7,471 nt of DNA. Origin: an uncultured Mediterraneibacter sp. GTDB lineage: Bacteria > Bacillota > Clostridia > Lachnospirales > Lachnospiraceae. The stretch is taken from contig CAKRWZ010000083.1 in assembly GCA_934418295.1 (NCBI GenBank), positions 1 through 7,471 of the forward strand, read 5' to 3'. The notes beneath the pieces were generated by a model. That model was not told where the DNA came from, did no database searches, and saw only the letters and a list, made by a program, of their open reading frames with translations. The translations under genes and the position numbers were made by a program. Positions 5,702 to 7,471 of the stretch are shown in pieces. Every line of letters starts with the position of its first letter. The stretch's first letter is position 1.

Positions 5702-6049
5702 CTATTTTACTAACTCTTTTACTTTTGCTCTCTTTCCTACACGTCCTCTCAGGTAATTCAGCTTTGCTCTTCTTACTTTACCTTTACGGACAACCTCAAC
5801 CTTTTCTACGTTTGGTGAGTGGAGCGGCCATGTCTTTTCTACGCCGATTCCGTTGGAGTTTTTACGTACTGTAAATGTCTCCCGGTTGCTTCCGCCCTGT
5901 TTCTTTAAAACAGTTCCTTCAAAAACCTGAATTCTTTCTCTGTTACCCTCTCGGATCTTTGCGTATACTTTAACGGTATCTCCTACGTTAAACTCAGGTG
6001 CTTTTTCTTTCAGCTGTGCAGCTTCAATTGATCTGATGATCTCGTTCAT
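5702..6049 (-). CDS. rplS: Large ribosomal subunit protein bL19
   Basis: A structural protein of the 50S subunit at the 30S interface. From the ATG at 6049-6047 it has 115 residues, the standard bL19 length, starting MNEIIRSIEAAQLK. Family motifs are FNVGDTVKVYAKI (20-32), RIQVFEGTVLKK (39-50), GIGVEKTWPLHSP (67-79) and KVRRAKLNYLRGRVGKRAK (91-109). An upstream in-frame ATG at 6067 is rejected as start because AAGGAGGT (6064-6057), the ribosome binding site for the chosen ATG, lies between the two. A good promoter overlaps the end of trmD and a hairpin follows the gene, so rplS can be made as its own short message as well as by read-through from trmD. Confidence 0.97.
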   Translation of the reverse strand: MNEIIRSIEAAQLKEKAPEFNVGDTVKVYAKIREGNRERIQVFEGTVLKKQGGSNRETFTVRKNSNGIGVEKTWPLHSPNVEKVEVVRKGKVRRAKLNYLRGRVGKRAKVKELVK

Positions 6050-6119
6050 TTGTGTGACCTCCTTCATATTTTGACGTTCTTAATACAAATCGTACCAGAG
6101 GACCATCTCTTTTCACAAC
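6050..6119 (-). promoter_or_regulatory. rplS 5' leader, possible structured regulatory RNA
   Basis: If transcription starts near 6119, the leader is about 70 bases. It can form a small AGAG/CTCT hairpin around the loop ATGGTC. Its 5' end TTGTGA (6118-6113) is nearly complementary to the bases just before the start codon (TCACACAA, after the AGGAGG). Such pairing would enclose the ribosome binding site. L19 leader RNAs are known in Firmicutes; whether this one belongs to that family cannot be judged by eye. Confidence 0.3.
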
Positions 6120-6125
6120 TATTGC

Positions 6126-6154
6126 ATTTTACCATATTATCGATTTTGTTGCAA
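6126..6154 (-). promoter_or_regulatory. rplS: Internal promoter of rplS within the trmD 3' end
   Basis: On the minus strand TTGCAA (6154-6149) and TAAAAT (6131-6126) are 17 bases apart. A TGG directly before the -10 forms an extended -10. The -35 and part of the spacer lie in the last codons of trmD (stop at 6137-6139). The predicted start is near 6119. Confidence 0.7.
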
Positions 6155-6877
6155 GTATTTTTTATCCTCTTCCGTGAGGACTGCTTTTTCCAGAAGATCC
6201 GGCCGGTTTTCTGCAGTTCTAAGCAGCGACTGCTGGTGTCTCCACTTTTCAATGTTTGCATGATGCCCGGACAGCAGCACTTCCGGCACCTTTTTCCCGC
6301 GCCATTCTTCCGGCCTCGAATACTGCGGATATTCCAGAAGGTGATCCTGAAAGCTTTCAAACTCGGCAGATACTTCATTGTGCAGTACCCCGGGTACCAG
6401 TCTGGAGATCGCATCCACCATCACCATGGCCGGCAATTCTCCTCCTGTGAGCACATAATCCCCGATCGAGACATAATCCGTTACGACCTCTTCTAAAACA
6501 CGCTCATCGATCCCCTCATAATGTCCGCAAAGGAGGATCAGATCTTCTTCTTTTGCATATTCTTCTGCCAGCTCCTGGGAAAAGGTCTTGCCCTGAGGCG
6601 AAAGATATACGACCCTGGGACTTGCCTGGGGATTCTTTTCCTTTATCTTTTCCGTCACTGCATGACAGGCCTGATAAACCGGTTCCGCCTGCATCAGCAT
6701 TCCGGCGCCGCCTCCGTAAGGATAGTCATCCACACTCTGATGTTTATTGAAAGCATAATCCCGGATATTTACCGCCTCTATTGCAAGGAGACCTCCTTTT
6801 ACGGCTCTTCCGATTATACTCGTCTGCAACCCGTCCGTCACCATTTCCGGAAACAGGGTCAATATATGAAAATTCAT
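6137..6877 (-). CDS. trmD: tRNA (guanine-N1-)-methyltransferase TrmD
   Basis: Methylates N1 of G37 in tRNAs with G at position 36, using S-adenosylmethionine, which prevents +1 frameshifts. 246 residues. The N-terminus MNFHILTLFPEM is typical. YPYGGGAGMLMQ is at 53-64. The trefoil-knot SAM site includes YLSPQGKTFSQ (91-101), CGHYEGIDERV (117-127) and SIGDYVLTGGELPAM (137-151). The C-terminal part has LLEYPQYSRPEEWRG (180-194) and VPEVLLSGHHANIEKWR (197-213). The catalytic Arg corresponds to Arg159. The residue 15 further on, Asp169 in E. coli TrmD, is Glu174 here (ESF instead of DSF). The start has GAGGAG 7 bases upstream. It lies 12 bases after rimM, so co-transcription is very likely. Confidence 0.97.
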   Translation of the reverse strand: MNFHILTLFPEMVTDGLQTSIIGRAVKGGLLAIEAVNIRDYAFNKHQSVDDYPYGGGAGMLMQAEPVYQACHAVTEKIKEKNPQASPRVVYLSPQGKTFSQELAEEYAKEEDLILLCGHYEGIDERVLEEVVTDYVSIGDYVLTGGELPAMVMVDAISRLVPGVLHNEVSAEFESFQDHLLEYPQYSRPEEWRGKKVPEVLLSGHHANIEKWRHQQSLLRTAENRPDLLEKAVLTEEDKKYLQQNR

Positions 6878-6889
6878 TTTTCTGCTCCT

Positions 6890-7414
6890 CTACTGCCGTT
6901 CCTCTGCGGTATCGATCAGGCCTTCCATCAAATGGATCTCCATCTGATTCTTTTCCACATCCACGTTTTTAATGCATTGGCGGATCGCAGGGATCAAAAC
7001 TTCTCCATATCTCTCACTTTCGATAATATAAACCTCATTTGCCCCTGTCTCCAGAACGTCTTTCAGGGTTCCAAAAAACGCACCTTCCGTAAAAACCTGC
7101 ATGCCGATCAGATCCGCTATATAATATTCGTCCTTTTTGAGCTTAACTGCCTGATCTCTTGTGACCAGAAGGGCACATCCCTTATACTTTTCCACATCAT
7201 TGATCTGGTCGATCCCCTTAAATTTTAAGATCACAAGCTGTTTAAAAAAACGGACCTCCTGGATCTCCATCGGAATTTTCTCTTTTCCCGTATCCAGCAG
7301 GACTTTTTTCAATTTTTTGAAACGGCCCGCATCATCCGTTGTCGGAAAAACCTTTACCGCTCCGCGTATCCCATGGGTAGTGACGATCGAACCTACCTGT
7401 AAATATGCTTCCAT
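6890..7414 (-). CDS. rimM: 16S rRNA processing protein RimM
   Basis: An assembly factor that binds uS19 and helps mature the 30S head. 174 residues, the usual length. The N-terminal RimM barrel opens with LQVGSIVTTHGIRGAVKVFP (5-24). The C-terminal PRC-barrel begins EYYIADLIGMQVF (96-108) and includes TGANEVYII (123-131), VLIPAI (139-144) and EGLID (164-168). AGGAGA lies about 6 bases before the ATG. No part of the gene that usually precedes rimM (KH-domain khpA, then rpsP) can be identified in the 57 bases to the window edge; these hold a hairpin instead. Confidence 0.96.
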   Translation of the reverse strand: MEAYLQVGSIVTTHGIRGAVKVFPTTDDAGRFKKLKKVLLDTGKEKIPMEIQEVRFFKQLVILKFKGIDQINDVEKYKGCALLVTRDQAVKLKKDEYYIADLIGMQVFTEGAFFGTLKDVLETGANEVYIIESERYGEVLIPAIRQCIKNVDVEKNQMEIHLMEGLIDTAEERQ

Positions 7415-7437
7415 CTCTGTCTCCTGATTTTTCTCAG

Positions 7438-7469
7438 ATCACCGGAAATGCCAAAAGATTTCCAGCGAT
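7438..7469 (-). other. 12-bp hairpin just upstream of rimM
   Basis: Arms at 7458-7469 and 7438-7449 enclose an 8-base loop. All 12 pairs form in minus-strand RNA, two of them as G·U; in plus-strand RNA those two would be A·C mismatches, so the structure favours the rimM transcript. No T-run follows, so it is not a standard terminator. A smaller CTGA/TCAG stem follows and touches the rimM ribosome binding site. A role in mRNA processing, stability or translation is possible but unproven. Confidence 0.5.
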
Positions 7470-7471
7470 AC

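Noticed and set aside
6050..6067. In-frame ATG at 6067 as an rplS start, giving 121 residues
   Set aside because: The extra codons contain the AAGGAGGT ribosome binding site for the ATG at 6049, and bL19 is normally about 115 residues.
6521..7228. Long plus-strand open frame opposite trmD and rimM
   Set aside because: It is antisense to two well-supported genes and crosses their junction; the composition is that of a reverse-strand shadow.
1..7471. Search by eye for CRISPR arrays, transposase genes, phage genes and toxin-antitoxin pairs
   Set aside because: No spaced repeats, no transposase or integrase motifs, and every long minus-strand frame is a housekeeping gene.

Overview
The window looks like chromosomal DNA of a low- to mid-GC Clostridia, most likely Lachnospiraceae (Blautia/Dorea/Roseburia relatives). 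The reasons are the AGGAGG-type ribosome binding sites, the sigma-A style promoters, the ribosome-assembly gene order rimM-trmD-rplS-lepB-rbgA-rnhB-yraN, and the protein sequences. The family assignment is inferred from gene order and motifs, not from a search. All nine conserved protein genes are on the minus strand, so they are transcribed from right to left.

Right part (about 7471 to 5702): rimM and trmD (rRNA processing factor and tRNA m1G37 methyltransferase), then rplS (ribosomal protein L19). A convincing promoter for rplS lies across the 3' end of trmD. A hairpin with a T-rich tail follows rplS and overlaps a candidate promoter for the next gene.

Middle part (5633 to 2370): lepB copy A, rbgA (50S assembly GTPase), lepB copy B, rnhB (RNase HII) and yraN (UPF0102). 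The two type I signal peptidase genes flank rbgA and are clearly paralogous. lepB copy B and rnhB overlap by 8 bases. A 38-bp tandem duplication covers the rnhB stop codon and the rnhB-yraN gap.

Left part (2354 to 445): pgeF (YfiH/multicopper polyphenol oxidase family), mscS (mechanosensitive channel) and then tRNA-Gly(CCC) with its own promoter. tRNA-Thr(CGT), on the plus strand with its own promoter, converges on tRNA-Gly. A perfect 17-bp hairpin sits between the two tRNAs.

Extreme left (1 to 170): a compact minus-strand unit with an extended -10 element, a strong ribosome binding site, a 29-codon ORF and a terminator-like hairpin. I do not recognise the peptide. This unit is the best candidate here for something undescribed. 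Otherwise the window is a housekeeping translation and envelope cluster; I see no mobile element, CRISPR array, phage gene or defence system.
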